Source: Candidatus Bathyarchaeota archaeon
GTDB lineage: Archaea > Thermoproteota > Bathyarchaeia > RBG-16-48-13 > JAGTRE01
NCBI GenBank assembly: GCA_018396415.1
Contig: JAGTRE010000008.1
Coordinates: forward strand, 4,663-66,858
DNA: 62,196 nt
Direction of reading: 5' to 3'
Numbering within the stretch: position 1 is the stretch's first letter; every line of letters begins with the position of its first letter. A model generated the notes under the pieces. It did no database searches, was not told the DNA's origin, and saw only the letters and a program-made list of their open reading frames with translations. Shown here one piece after another: positions 17,688-27,168 of the stretch. The translations under genes were made by a program, and so were the position numbers.

Positions 17688-20041
17688 AGCAGATTCCCCT
17701 CCCTTACGGAAGCGAGCTTACCAGCTTCAGTTAGAAAATCTTGGGTCATGTTGCCAGAAAGCATCATTATTTGAACTCTGTTGGGCGAGAATCCGGCTTT
17801 CGCCAAAATTTTTCTAATAATGTCGATGCGAGATTGAGCTGTGGGTATGCCCTTCTCAAAATGACATCTCTCTTTGGGGCACCCCAAGATTAGCACGCCA
17901 TCCACACCTTGCGCAAATGCATGTAGGACATGTGAAATTGAAAGGAGACTTTGGCACGGTATAATTACCGGAATTATTGATGGAGAGTACTGTTTACGAT
18001 AATGCCCTAAACTATCAAGAACAGTGTATCCACATTCTTCGCAAGAGAGTGTAAGAATTAGTGGTTTAGGCCCGTCAATATCCTTGCTAAGAACCGCGGT
18101 TATCTGTCTTTGGATGATGTCTAGAGATGTGTTCACCATTGTAATTGCATGGTTCGGACAACTTGTTTCACATAATCCGCAGCTCTGGCAGACTTTTACG
18201 TCCACCTGCACGACGTTAGTTTCAGGATTTATGCTTATGGCTTGATATGGACAAACCTTAATGCAGATCTCACATTTTCCACAAAAATTACTGTTAATTA
18301 AGGGAACATTCAACGGTTTTTTAATGAACTTACTCATTGTTATAGCGGCTTTCGCCGCGGCTGCGCTTGCCTGCGCAACAGATTCCGGAATATCCTTCGG
18401 TCCCTCCGCACAACCACATAAATATATACCTGGAACCTTCGTTTCTACGCTACTCACTTTACGATCAAGCTCACGGAAGAAACCTTCTGGTCCAACTTCT
18501 AAACCTAAAATGCGCGCTAGCTCCTTAACACCTTTTGAAGGTACCATTGCACATGAGAGGACGACTAAGTCTGCCTCAATTGCTCGTTTATCACCGTTAG
18601 GAGATTGGTACTCTATGGTAAGCTTCCCAGTTTCCTTATCTTGGGTTACTAAGGTCACATTACCTTCGACAAATTTTAATCCAAATCTTTCCCTTGCATT
18701 AACGTAGTACTCTTCAAAGCCTTTTCCAGCAGCTCTAATATCTTTATAAATAATAGTTATGTCAGCCTCGGGATCTTGCTCAATTTTTATCAGAACAGAG
18801 TTTTTCATCGCTGCCATGCAGCAATAGCGTGAACAATAGGCGTTAATGTATGGGTCTCTTGAGCCAACACATTGAATCATCACAATTCTTTTGGGAGGAC
18901 GCCCATCTGATACTCTCTTCAATTTTCCCTCGGTTGGCCCTGAGGGATCCAGAATACGTGCTAACTGGAATTGAGTGATTACATCGGGATATGTTCCAAA
19001 ACCTAGATGGGGAAGGGTGGATGGGTTAAATTCTTCGAAACCGGTTGCAACAATAATTGAACCAACTTCAAGCGTAACTTCCTCAGGTTTTTGATTGAAA
19101 TCTAACGCTTTAGCTGGACATACCTTTTCACAGGCTTTACAAACCCCCCTAGTAAGAAAGAGGCAGTTTTCCGGATCGACTGTATATTTTCTAGGGAGGG
19201 ATTGTGGGAAAGGTATGTAAATTGCCTTACGAAATCCTAGACCGCCATTCCACTCATTTCGAACTTTTACAGGACATTTTTCGGCGCAGGTGCCGCAACC
19301 TGTACATTTCCCAAAATCAACGTACCGTGGTTTTTTAAGAACCGTTACTTTGAAGCCGCCTAGAAATTTCTCAACTTTTTTCACTTCACAGTAAGTCCAG
19401 AGCTCAATGTTCAGGTGAGCCCCAGCATCAGCCATTTTTGGCCCGAGTATACAGATGGCGCAGTCATCGGTGGGATATGTTTTCACTAAAAGCGCCATAT
19501 GTCCGCCTATCGTAGGTGAACGATCTAGTAGGTACACTTTAAACCCTTGCTCAGCAAGGTCAAGTGCAGCTTGAATTCCTGCCACGCCACCCCCAATTAC
19601 CAACGCCCTTTCCGTAACTTTGATCTCCTGTTCTCCAACAGCCTGTAGAAATCTTGCCTTCTCAATTGAAGCCTTGAGCATTCGCTTTGCCTTAGAGGTA
19701 GCCATTTCCTTGTTATTATGATGAACCCAAGCACAGTGTTCTCGCAGGTTTACAAATTCAACCTGATGCTCGGTAAAACCACATTTTATTATGCTTCCTT
19801 TTATTAAAGGTAAAAGAAGGCGTTTGGAACAGGCAGCTACAACAACACCCTGCGGTTTTTTCTCGGTTATACATGTTTCGATTTTTCTCAAACCTTCTGG
19901 TTGGCAGAGAAATGGTGTAATTTCAACATAAACCTCGTTACCCATTGCTTCTAGGAATTCAATAAGGGGATTATAATCTAAAGCTGTCCCTAAGGAGCCA
20001 CCGCAGGTGCATAACATTACAAGTTGCGTCGTTGCTTTCAC
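17681..20041 (-). CDS. hdrA: HdrA-MvhD fusion protein
   Basis: The 786-residue protein is a second HdrA (FAD loop GGGVAG at about 150-155, ferredoxin motifs 'CTGCGTCAEKCP', 'CGKCEICIKVCP' and 'CQSCGLCETSCP'). A C-terminal MvhD-like domain starts at about 660 ('SCEECGYT', 'IPCQSL', 'GCPKERCHF'). The fusion shortens the electron path from hydrogenase to FAD. The GTG at 20041 is part of the GGGGAGGTG Shine-Dalgarno itself. Two ACG codons at 20032 and 20029 sit at better spacing and would give a protein beginning just before 'QLVMLCTCGG', so the real start may be non-canonical. With the other HdrA it could form a heteromeric bifurcating complex. Confidence 0.9.
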   Translation of the reverse strand: MKATTQLVMLCTCGGSLGTALDYNPLIEFLEAMGNEVYVEITPFLCQPEGLRKIETCITEKKPQGVVVAACSKRLLLPLIKGSIIKCGFTEHQVEFVNLREHCAWVHHNNKEMATSKAKRMLKASIEKARFLQAVGEQEIKVTERALVIGGGVAGIQAALDLAEQGFKVYLLDRSPTIGGHMALLVKTYPTDDCAICILGPKMADAGAHLNIELWTYCEVKKVEKFLGGFKVTVLKKPRYVDFGKCTGCGTCAEKCPVKVRNEWNGGLGFRKAIYIPFPQSLPRKYTVDPENCLFLTRGVCKACEKVCPAKALDFNQKPEEVTLEVGSIIVATGFEEFNPSTLPHLGFGTYPDVITQFQLARILDPSGPTEGKLKRVSDGRPPKRIVMIQCVGSRDPYINAYCSRYCCMAAMKNSVLIKIEQDPEADITIIYKDIRAAGKGFEEYYVNARERFGLKFVEGNVTLVTQDKETGKLTIEYQSPNGDKRAIEADLVVLSCAMVPSKGVKELARILGLEVGPEGFFRELDRKVSSVETKVPGIYLCGCAEGPKDIPESVAQASAAAAKAAITMSKFIKKPLNVPLINSNFCGKCEICIKVCPYQAISINPETNVVQVDVKVCQSCGLCETSCPNHAITMVNTSLDIIQRQITAVLSKDIDGPKPLILTLSCEECGYTVLDSLGHYRKQYSPSIIPVIIPCQSLLSISHVLHAFAQGVDGVLILGCPKERCHFEKGIPTAQSRIDIIRKILAKAGFSPNRVQIMMLSGNMTQDFLTEAGKLASVREGNLLW

Positions 20042-20055
20042 CTCCCCTTCAAATT

Positions 20056-21420
20056 TTATTTCACCCTAATTTCAACCAGGTGAGTAGCACAAGATATACA
20101 TGGATCGTAGGCTCTAACGAGAACCTCAAATTTCCATTGAGCTTCCTTTGTTTTCCCCCTCAAAATCGCGGGTTTAAGCTCCTCCGCCATAACTCTAATT
20201 CCATACTCAATTGTAGGAACGTTTTGACAGGTTGCGACAATTAGGTTTGCACGGGTTATAATGCCATCCTTGTCGGTTACGTAATGGTGAATTAAAGTTC
20301 CCCGGGGAGCTTCAACGATGCCTACTCCGCTACCCTCCTTCGGAGTAGCCTCACGTCTAATCCTTCCACTCGTAATTTTATCATTCAACAAAAGTTCTTT
20401 GGATAATTCTACCGCGTGAATAAGCTCAACTACCCTTGCCAAGTTATAAATAAGCGGATGATGTATAGGCTTTCCAAATGTTTCCTGTAATTTTAACCAG
20501 TATTCGCGAGCCTTCGGCGTGCTAATAGTTTCTGCAACATTAAACCTTGCAAGTGGACCTACACGATACAAACCATTTGGATAACCAAATTTCTTTAGAA
20601 ATGGGTATTTAACATAGGAGTGTTTCACTGTTTTTTCAGCTATATAGGAAAGATATTCCTCTGGTTGAAATTCAAATTCCACTTCTCCATTTGAATTTAC
20701 AACTTTAACCGGACCATCATAGGTTTCGAAGTTTCCGTTACGGGTAATCGCTAAATAAAAAGTTTTAGTTGGAGGGAAGCCTTTAACGAAAGTTTCTCTC
20801 TTGGAAAATATCTCGAAGTAAATGTCGGCAAGTTTAATCGTATTTTTAAAAATCTCCTCATAGTTTTTGAGTAGCCTTCGTTTTGTTGCTACTGTTAGAG
20901 GTTTAGACATACCTCCCGGAATTGCTGCAACTGGATGAATTGCTCTCCCGCCAATTGCTTCCTTCAAATTTGCTCCATACTCTTGTAGGGCGATCGCTAC
21001 CTTCACCAACTTAGGATCTCGTTTATACAATCCAATTAAATTCTTCTCTTGAAGACGGAGAAAATAATCCGGAAGCGCGAAAACTGATAGGTGTAATGCA
21101 TGGCTTTGAATAAATTGCCCGGCGTAAAGAAGTTTTCGAAGCAGAACAGCTGGTTCAGGTGGTTTCACATTCCATGCATCCTCAATTGCTTTTACAGCCG
21201 CCAGATGGTGTGCAACTGGGCAGACACCGCAGATTCTCTCCGAAATTCGCGGCGCATCTTCTCCTGGCTTATCGACAAGTAATTTTTCAAAAAATCTAGG
21301 GGGTTCTATAATATTCAACTGCACGTTTTCAAGTTTGCCTTCCTTATACTCCACTAATATTTTCCCATGCCCTTCAAGCCTAGTTAAAGGCTCAATGTGA
21401 ACCTCAAATGTAGATGACAG
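20056..21420 (-). CDS. mvhA: [NiFe] hydrogenase large subunit, Mvh type; apparent CTG start
   Basis: The catalytic large subunit of a group 3 cytosolic hydrogenase. It has 'RICGVCPVAHH' near the N-terminus and 'DPCISCATH' at the C-terminus as the four Ni ligands, with a 7-residue tail after the His for protease maturation. The first canonical start is a GTG at 21354, but the same frame continues upstream with 'EVHIEPLTRLEGHGKI'. This is the universal first motif of hydrogenase large subunits and includes its conserved Glu. Between the mvhG stop (21426-21424) and that motif the only start-like codon is CTG at 21420-21418, ten bases after AGGAG. I therefore extend it to 454 residues. It lies directly behind mvhG in the operon. 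Confidence 0.88.
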   Translation of the reverse strand: MSSTFEVHIEPLTRLEGHGKILVEYKEGKLENVQLNIIEPPRFFEKLLVDKPGEDAPRISERICGVCPVAHHLAAVKAIEDAWNVKPPEPAVLLRKLLYAGQFIQSHALHLSVFALPDYFLRLQEKNLIGLYKRDPKLVKVAIALQEYGANLKEAIGGRAIHPVAAIPGGMSKPLTVATKRRLLKNYEEIFKNTIKLADIYFEIFSKRETFVKGFPPTKTFYLAITRNGNFETYDGPVKVVNSNGEVEFEFQPEEYLSYIAEKTVKHSYVKYPFLKKFGYPNGLYRVGPLARFNVAETISTPKAREYWLKLQETFGKPIHHPLIYNLARVVELIHAVELSKELLLNDKITSGRIRREATPKEGSGVGIVEAPRGTLIHHYVTDKDGIITRANLIVATCQNVPTIEYGIRVMAEELKPAILRGKTKEAQWKFEVLVRAYDPCISCATHLVEIRVK

Positions 21421-21423
21421 AGG

Positions 21424-22290
21424 TTATCGACTCCTAAGCATTTTAGCCAAGAAAGAAGATGCGAACGTATACCTATGAAAAGTTCCGAGGTGTACTGTTG
21501 GACTATATTCGTGAGCAAACTTTTCAGTTAAAGCAGATAACGCGTCAAGCATTGCCAAGCCTTGATCTGGAACGGTTTCCAGCGGACCGCGACAACCTTC
21601 ACAGGGCATATTATAATTTGGGCATGGTGCCTTACAGCCAGCCCGGGTTGCAGGTCCTAGACAGAGATAGCCTTGTTCTAAGAGACATTGCTTAGCGTCT
21701 GGTTTTGAAGTAACCCTCTTTATTACCTTTGGCGTTATCCCAAGCCTTTTTTTCTTACATTCGTCACAGACATTCTTCCTCGGCAACTCGGGTTTTAAAC
21801 CTAGAAGTATAGCTTGAACGATTGTTGCTATTTCCTCAGGGATTGGGGGGCAACCTGGAATCATGTAGTCAACTTTCACGATATCGCTTATTGGACGCAC
21901 TTTTTCTTGCACTTTAGGCAAATTTTCAAATGGAATAACTCCTTCAACCGTGCTATCAGTGTGCTGATAAACATAATCCAGTAGGTCATTAAGATCCAAA
22001 ATATTACAGAGAGATGCTATGCCACCGAAACATGCGCAGGACCCAAAAGCGATCACGCACTTTGATTTTTCCCGAACCTCTTTTACCACCGCTTCATTGT
22101 GAGATGTCCTGACCGCGCCCTCTATCAATGCAAGATCGATCTCATTCGGAATTTCCTTTTCATCAACTAGAATGTAAGAATGTAAGATTTTGACCGACCT
22201 CAGCAACTTCAGAAACTTTTTGTGTAAATTAACTAACGCAACATGACACCCAGCGTCACCAGCTAAACCGATTGTGACAATTCTTTTCAT
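21424..22290 (-). CDS. mvhG: [NiFe] hydrogenase small subunit, Mvh type
   Basis: The 288-residue small subunit carries the three iron-sulfur clusters that lead electrons away from the Ni-Fe site. Visible cysteine segments are 'GSCACFGGIASLCN', 'IPGCPPIPEE', 'CLLEQGYLCLGPATRAGC' and 'CPNYNMPCEGCRGP', which fit the MvhG/FrhG family. The expected N-terminal proximal-cluster CxxC appears changed to 'GDAGCHVAL', with a single Cys in 'AGCH'. This resembles the form seen in some cytosolic group 3 small subunits. It has no Tat signal, consistent with a cytoplasmic enzyme. It is followed immediately by mvhA. Confidence 0.9.
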   Translation of the reverse strand: MKRIVTIGLAGDAGCHVALVNLHKKFLKLLRSVKILHSYILVDEKEIPNEIDLALIEGAVRTSHNEAVVKEVREKSKCVIAFGSCACFGGIASLCNILDLNDLLDYVYQHTDSTVEGVIPFENLPKVQEKVRPISDIVKVDYMIPGCPPIPEEIATIVQAILLGLKPELPRKNVCDECKKKRLGITPKVIKRVTSKPDAKQCLLEQGYLCLGPATRAGCKAPCPNYNMPCEGCRGPLETVPDQGLAMLDALSALTEKFAHEYSPTVHLGTFHRYTFASSFLAKMLRSR

Positions 22291-22343
22291 TTACTGCTCC
22301 CCGGTGCGCTGGCTTTAATGGTTTAAGCGCAGAGCAGGTATGC

Positions 22344-22913
22344 CTAGGGAGTTTTTGGAATCGAGTATAGGGACGGCCATCTCGCTTCTTTCCCTGTGGG
22401 CACATGACCCATAACAACTGCACCCTTGACAATTTCGAATAGTGCTTCTCTGCGTGTTTTTAACAATTCACTAATCTTTCCATATGTAAGGGCTTTGGTT
22501 GGACATGATGCAACACAAATGGGTTTAAGACCTTTCTTTAACTTGTCAAGACATAAGTCGCATTTCGAAACGAGCTTGGCTTTACGATTAAACTCAAGAA
22601 CGCCAAATGGGCATACATAGATGCAATACTTGCAGCCTATACATTTTTCCGAATCAATTAAAACTATGCCTTCGACATTTGTAATCGCCTTTGCTGGACA
22701 TACCGCTACGCATGGTGCTTTTTCACAATGCTGGCATTGAATTGGTAATGAATAGTATGTAGTCCCCTCAACGTGAATGTATTTGGGAGGTTTCTCCTTC
22801 GGTATATTATATACGCTTACTCCAGAATGCTCAATTGCGCATTGAAATTCGCAGGTTTTACATGCAAGACATTTTTGCGGATCAACAGTGATGACATACG
22901 TTTCCTCGGCCAA
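22344..22913 (-). CDS. CooF/HycB-type ferredoxin, first gene of the Mvh/HdrA operon
   Basis: This 189-residue protein has four [4Fe-4S] motifs: 'CLACKTCEFQCAIEHS', 'CQHCEKAPCVAVCP', 'CIGCKYCIYVCP' and 'CDLCLDKLKKGLKPICVASCP'. This is the CooF/HycB pattern that links CODH or hydrogenase to other redox partners. It is the promoter-proximal gene of the minus-strand hydrogenase operon and lies back to back with cooS. It is therefore a good candidate for the electron carrier between CODH and the Mvh/HdrA complex (inference). A TTG start is preceded by AGAGGG. Confidence 0.85.
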   Translation of the reverse strand: MAEETYVITVDPQKCLACKTCEFQCAIEHSGVSVYNIPKEKPPKYIHVEGTTYYSLPIQCQHCEKAPCVAVCPAKAITNVEGIVLIDSEKCIGCKYCIYVCPFGVLEFNRKAKLVSKCDLCLDKLKKGLKPICVASCPTKALTYGKISELLKTRREALFEIVKGAVVMGHVPTGKEARWPSLYSIPKTP

Positions 22914-23077
22914 AATCGACCCTCTGCGCGGTTAGTTCTTTTGTTGTAACTTGTTGTAGTATAAAAGACTTGTATTAATAAGTTATTTTCCGCGATAGGA
23001 TAAGACTTATATTTAATTACAAAGAAGACCAAGCAAAACTAACAATTAAAATCATTTTTATAAGGGGAAGTTAGGTG
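22914..23077. promoter_or_regulatory. Divergent promoter region between Mvh/HdrA and CODH/ACS operons
   Basis: Minus strand: CTTTTATACT at about 22959-22968 lies some 46-55 bases upstream of the ferredoxin TTG, giving a leader of about 20-25 bases. Plus strand: CTTATATTTAAT at about 23006-23017 lies some 61-72 bases upstream of the cooS ATG, giving a leader of about 40 bases. The two TATA boxes are under 50 bases apart, so one regulator could control both operons. I saw no clear palindrome. Confidence 0.5.
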
Positions 23078-24946
23078 ATGTTTGAAGAAATAACTGCTGA
23101 TGGACAAACTGCTGAAATGCTTGAAAGAGCAAAGAAAGCTGGAATAAAGACAGTTTTTGATCGATTTCAAGATCAACAGCCTCAATGTGGTTTTGGCTTG
23201 CTGGGTCCATGTTGTAGGATATGTAACATGGGACCCTGCAGAATCGACCCATTTGGGGAAGGTCCCCAAAGGGGAACCTGCGGTGCAACGGCTGGAACAA
23301 TAGTTGCTAGAAACCTACTGAGAATGGTGGCGGCTGGAACCGCTGCACACACTGAGCATGCGAGGCATTCTGCTCAAGTGCTCATTGAAGCAATTGAGGG
23401 TAAAGTTCCATACTTGGTTAAGGACAATAGAAAAGTTGAGTTGGTAGCCCGCAAGTTAGGTTTGCCTGTCGAGGGCAAGGACCCAAAGGTTATTGCCAAG
23501 GAGGTTGCTGAAATCGCCATTGAAGATTTTTCAAGTCTCAAAAATGAGATTACTTATTATATGCGATCTTATTTCCCGACTAGAATTGATTGTTGGAAAC
23601 GGAACGAAGTTTATCCAAGGGGTCCCTACCGGGAAATAGTTGAAGCTATGCATCGGACACATATGGGGGTAGATGCCGACCCACAAAACATTTTCATGCA
23701 CACAATTAGAACGGGCTTATCCGACGGCTTTAGCATGCTAGTCGCCACAGAACTACAGGATATTTTGTTTGGTCTACCCAAACCAATTAGGAGCATATCG
23801 AACCTTGGAGTCCTACGCAAGGACATGGTTAACCTAATTGTTCACGGTCACGTTCCTCTACTTTCGGAAAAAGTTGTCGATGCGGCGAGAACTGAAGAAA
23901 TGGAAAAGTTAGCGAAGACGGCTGGAGCCGAGGGGATAAATGTGGCAGGAATCTGCTGCACTGGAAACGAGGTTTTGATGAGGAAAGGCATCCCACTTGC
24001 AGGAAACTTCCTACAACAGGAGTTGGCAATAATTACAGGAGCGGTTGACGCAATGTGCGTGGATGTGCAATGCCTAATGCCTAGCTTAGTCGATGTCGCT
24101 AACTGTTTTCATACAAAGATTATCACCACAATGCCTGAAGGCCGCATCCCAGGCGCTATGCACATCCCATTTATTGAAGAAAAAGCTGATGATGTCGCTA
24201 AACAAATTGTAAAAACAGCTATAGAAAACTATCAGCATAGAGACAAGAACAGAGTTTACATCCCTTCAGGAAATGTCGAAATAATGGGAGGATTCTCTTT
24301 TGAAACTATTCTACACTTCTTAGGCGGCACATTGGACCCGCTAAGTTATGCAACGTTTATCGACGGATCTGTAAGGGGAGTTGTTGGGCTAGTTGGATGC
24401 AATAATCCAAAGGTTCGACATGATTACGGTCATGTTAGACTTGCTGAAACATTGATTAAAAACGATATCTTGGTTGTTGGAACTGGTTGCTGGGCATACG
24501 CTGCAGGTAAAGCTGGCTTGCTAGTACCCGAAGCCGCATCTAAAGCGAGTACAAGGCTTCGCGGGGTTTGTAGAGCACTAGGGCTTCCGCCATGTCTTCA
24601 CATGGGCTCCTGTGTTGACAATTCGAGAATATTTGTAGCGATTTCGCAGTGGGCTCAGGATCTCAAAGTTGATATATGCGACTTGCCAGTAGCCGCAGCT
24701 GCTATGGAGTGGATGAGTGAAAAAGCAACATCAATCGCCTCATGCGCCATAGGAATGGGAGCGCTGACGGTTCTCGGAACCGTTCCTCAGTTCTTTGGAA
24801 GTGAGGAAGTGTATAAACTATATTGTGAGGGGGCAACGAAAATGTTTGGTGGAAACTTTGTGATAGAATCCGATCCTGATAAAGCAGCTAAAATAATAAT
24901 AGACCATGTTGAAGCTAAACGGGAGAAAATTGGACTTAAATCTTAA
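23078..24946 (+). CDS. cooS: Ni-containing carbon monoxide dehydrogenase, bacterial CooS/AcsA type
   Basis: This 622-residue enzyme oxidises CO to CO2 or reduces CO2. Cluster D and B cysteines are 'CGFGLLGPCCRICNMGPC' plus a further Cys in 'RGTCGAT' (about residues 38-69). C-cluster ligands are visible in 'VHGHVPLLSE' (His), 'GICCTGNE', 'DVQCLMPSL', 'VGCNNPK', 'GTGCWAYA' and 'MGSCVDNS'. All expected ligands are present. The length and pattern are those of homodimeric bacterial-style CODH, not the roughly 780-residue archaeal CdhA, and no CdhB epsilon subunit accompanies it. It heads the cooS-acsB-cdhD-cdhE operon, and cooT and cooC lie 10 kb upstream. Confidence 0.95.
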   Translation: MFEEITADGQTAEMLERAKKAGIKTVFDRFQDQQPQCGFGLLGPCCRICNMGPCRIDPFGEGPQRGTCGATAGTIVARNLLRMVAAGTAAHTEHARHSAQVLIEAIEGKVPYLVKDNRKVELVARKLGLPVEGKDPKVIAKEVAEIAIEDFSSLKNEITYYMRSYFPTRIDCWKRNEVYPRGPYREIVEAMHRTHMGVDADPQNIFMHTIRTGLSDGFSMLVATELQDILFGLPKPIRSISNLGVLRKDMVNLIVHGHVPLLSEKVVDAARTEEMEKLAKTAGAEGINVAGICCTGNEVLMRKGIPLAGNFLQQELAIITGAVDAMCVDVQCLMPSLVDVANCFHTKIITTMPEGRIPGAMHIPFIEEKADDVAKQIVKTAIENYQHRDKNRVYIPSGNVEIMGGFSFETILHFLGGTLDPLSYATFIDGSVRGVVGLVGCNNPKVRHDYGHVRLAETLIKNDILVVGTGCWAYAAGKAGLLVPEAASKASTRLRGVCRALGLPPCLHMGSCVDNSRIFVAISQWAQDLKVDICDLPVAAAAMEWMSEKATSIASCAIGMGALTVLGTVPQFFGSEEVYKLYCEGATKMFGGNFVIESDPDKAAKIIIDHVEAKREKIGLKS

Positions 24947-24969
24947 ACTAGAAGTTGAGGGTGATGCAT

Positions 24970-27138
24970 GTGAGTGAAAATTTACTTAAGATGGCAATCG
25001 AAGGAGCGAAAACAGCGATAATAGCCGCTGAGGGTTTCCTAAAGGGAGCGATTAGGCTCAAAGGAGCTGAAGCCACTGTCTCCTATCCCGAAACCGGCTA
25101 TTTCCTCCCATGCATTTATGCGTTAACGGGAAAGGACATCAAAAAGCTCAGCGAGCTTTCTCCAATACTCGATTATGCAAAATCGCTGATCAATGACACG
25201 CCGACGGTTGAAAACGCCTTGAATGCAGGTCTAGCCACGCTTATTGCAGCCGAGGTCATAGAGGCGTCAAGGTACGCTTCGTTAGGAAAACCATATGGAA
25301 CTGAAACCCTTGACGGTTTTCCACATATGGGCTTCCAGTCCGATGTCTACATGAGGAAGCAAGGAGTGGGACTGGTTTCCCATACTCTCCCCGGGATTGC
25401 CGTAATTGTTGGCTACGCCCCTAACCCTGAAGTTGCAGGCAAAATCGGTAAGGAACTTCAAGAAAGGGGAATACTATCTTTTCTTGTTGGCCCAGTCTGC
25501 GAGCAAATGGCTCAAGCAGGTGTGAAACTGGGACAAGAATACGGAATGGTGCCTTTGGGAAGAGGGTTAACTGCAGCTAGTCACGCAAGCACCCTCGCCT
25601 TCAGATTGCCAATCGTGTTCGGAGGATACAAACCCGGAAAGAAAGATGAAATTTTAGACTACATTAAACACCGCGTGCCAGCCTTTATACTCCAGCTTGG
25701 CACCCTCGACAATATCCTGATGGCCGCGATTATGGGCGTAATAGCAATGGGGCTAACCGTAACCTCTGACCAAGAGATACCAAAAATAATCAACGGATTT
25801 ACCTCGCAACCAGACTATTCAAAAATAGTCGAAAGCGCATGCGAAGTACGAAACTTAACCCTATACCCTGAAAATGTTATAAGACTAAAACGCCTCGAAA
25901 TCCCAATCCCAATTGCGTTCGGACCAGCATTTGAAGGCAAGAGCATAAGGAAGGAACAGATGTACGTTGAGTTTGGCGGGGGCAAGTCACCGGCATTTGA
26001 ACTTGTACGAATGAAAACGATGGAAGAAGTACAGGATGGCAAGATAGTAGTTGAAGGCCCAGAAATCGATCAAATGGAAGAGGGTAAAGCCTACCCCCTA
26101 GGAATAATAGTTGATATCGCCGGCAGAAAAATGGAAAAGGACTTTGAGCCAGTATTGGAGCGGCGCATCCACGAATGGATAAACTATGGCGAGGAAACGT
26201 GGCACCTTGGCCAACGCAAAATAAACTGGATTAGGATAAGCAAAGAAGGCTTCAAAAAAGGCTTCAAAATTCGTCACTTCGGAGACATCCTCTACGTTAA
26301 ATATCATACAGACTTCCCAGCGATTGCCGAGAAAGTTCAGATAACATTGCTAACAGACAAAGCAAAGGTTGAGGAAGCACTGAAGGAAGCAACGCAATAC
26401 TATGATGCCCGAGATGCAAGAATAACTGGGCTAACCGACGAACAAGTGGATACCTTCTATAGTTGCACCCTATGCCAAAGCTTTGCTGCCCAACACGTTT
26501 GCGTAATAACCCCTGAACGACCATCCCTATGCGGCGCAATTTCATGGTTGGACGCAAAAGCAAGCCATCGAATACAACCCGAGGGGTTAAACCAGCCAAT
26601 AACCCCAGGTAAATGCTTGGACCCCGAGAGAGGCGAATGGGAAGGAGTTAACGAGTTTGTCTACAAGGCGTCACGAAATGCAACTAAACGATTACATCTA
26701 TACAGCATTACAAGTTTTCCTGAAACTTCATGCGGCTGCTTCGAGTGCGTAGCAGTTGTAGCCTTTGAGGTGAACGGAGTCATAATCATTAACAGGGAAT
26801 ATGGAGGCGAAAATCCCACAGGACTCCCATTCTCAACGCTAGCAGGCACAATTGGAGGAGGAGTTCAGACACCAGGAGCTATGGGCATTGGTCGAATGTA
26901 CATTTTAAGTAAGAAATTCATTAAGCCTGATGGCGGCATAAAGAGGGTTGTATGGATGCCTAGGGAACTGAAAGAGGCTCTGGAAAGCGGACTTAGAAAA
27001 CGCGGAGAGGAAGAGGGTGTACCAGATCTCTATGACAAAATAGCTGACGAAACGGTTGCCAAAACCATGGAAGAACTAATAGCATATTTACAAAAAGTTA
27101 AACACCCAGTCCTTGAGATGCCTCCTCTCACAGTTTAA
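24970..27138 (+). CDS. acsB: Acetyl-CoA synthase, long form
   Basis: About 722 residues, the length of bacterial AcsB, whereas classical archaeal CdhC lacks the N-terminal domain and is about 470 residues. It condenses CO, a methyl group and CoA to acetyl-CoA at the A-cluster. A-cluster ligands are 'SCTLCQSFAAQHVC', 'PSLCGAISW' and 'CGCFEC'. The N-terminal part (1-300) is the CODH-interacting Rossmann domain. The GTG at 24970 is preferred because GAGG sits nine bases upstream. An ATG at 24964 and a TTG at 24955 are alternatives. Codon use and composition match the neighbours, so there is no sign of very recent transfer. Confidence 0.92.
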   Translation: MSENLLKMAIEGAKTAIIAAEGFLKGAIRLKGAEATVSYPETGYFLPCIYALTGKDIKKLSELSPILDYAKSLINDTPTVENALNAGLATLIAAEVIEASRYASLGKPYGTETLDGFPHMGFQSDVYMRKQGVGLVSHTLPGIAVIVGYAPNPEVAGKIGKELQERGILSFLVGPVCEQMAQAGVKLGQEYGMVPLGRGLTAASHASTLAFRLPIVFGGYKPGKKDEILDYIKHRVPAFILQLGTLDNILMAAIMGVIAMGLTVTSDQEIPKIINGFTSQPDYSKIVESACEVRNLTLYPENVIRLKRLEIPIPIAFGPAFEGKSIRKEQMYVEFGGGKSPAFELVRMKTMEEVQDGKIVVEGPEIDQMEEGKAYPLGIIVDIAGRKMEKDFEPVLERRIHEWINYGEETWHLGQRKINWIRISKEGFKKGFKIRHFGDILYVKYHTDFPAIAEKVQITLLTDKAKVEEALKEATQYYDARDARITGLTDEQVDTFYSCTLCQSFAAQHVCVITPERPSLCGAISWLDAKASHRIQPEGLNQPITPGKCLDPERGEWEGVNEFVYKASRNATKRLHLYSITSFPETSCGCFECVAVVAFEVNGVIIINREYGGENPTGLPFSTLAGTIGGGVQTPGAMGIGRMYILSKKFIKPDGGIKRVVWMPRELKEALESGLRKRGEEEGVPDLYDKIADETVAKTMEELIAYLQKVKHPVLEMPPLTV

Positions 27139-27168
27139 TCTTTACAAATCAAATGAAGGAGTGCGCCA

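Noticed and set aside
23078-24946. Reading this gene as archaeal CdhA
   Set aside because: Its length and cluster cysteine pattern match CooS, and no CdhB or CdhA-type extra ferredoxin domain is present.
25815-26849. Minus-strand frames within acsB
   Set aside because: They are antisense shadows with no family motifs or ribosome sites.
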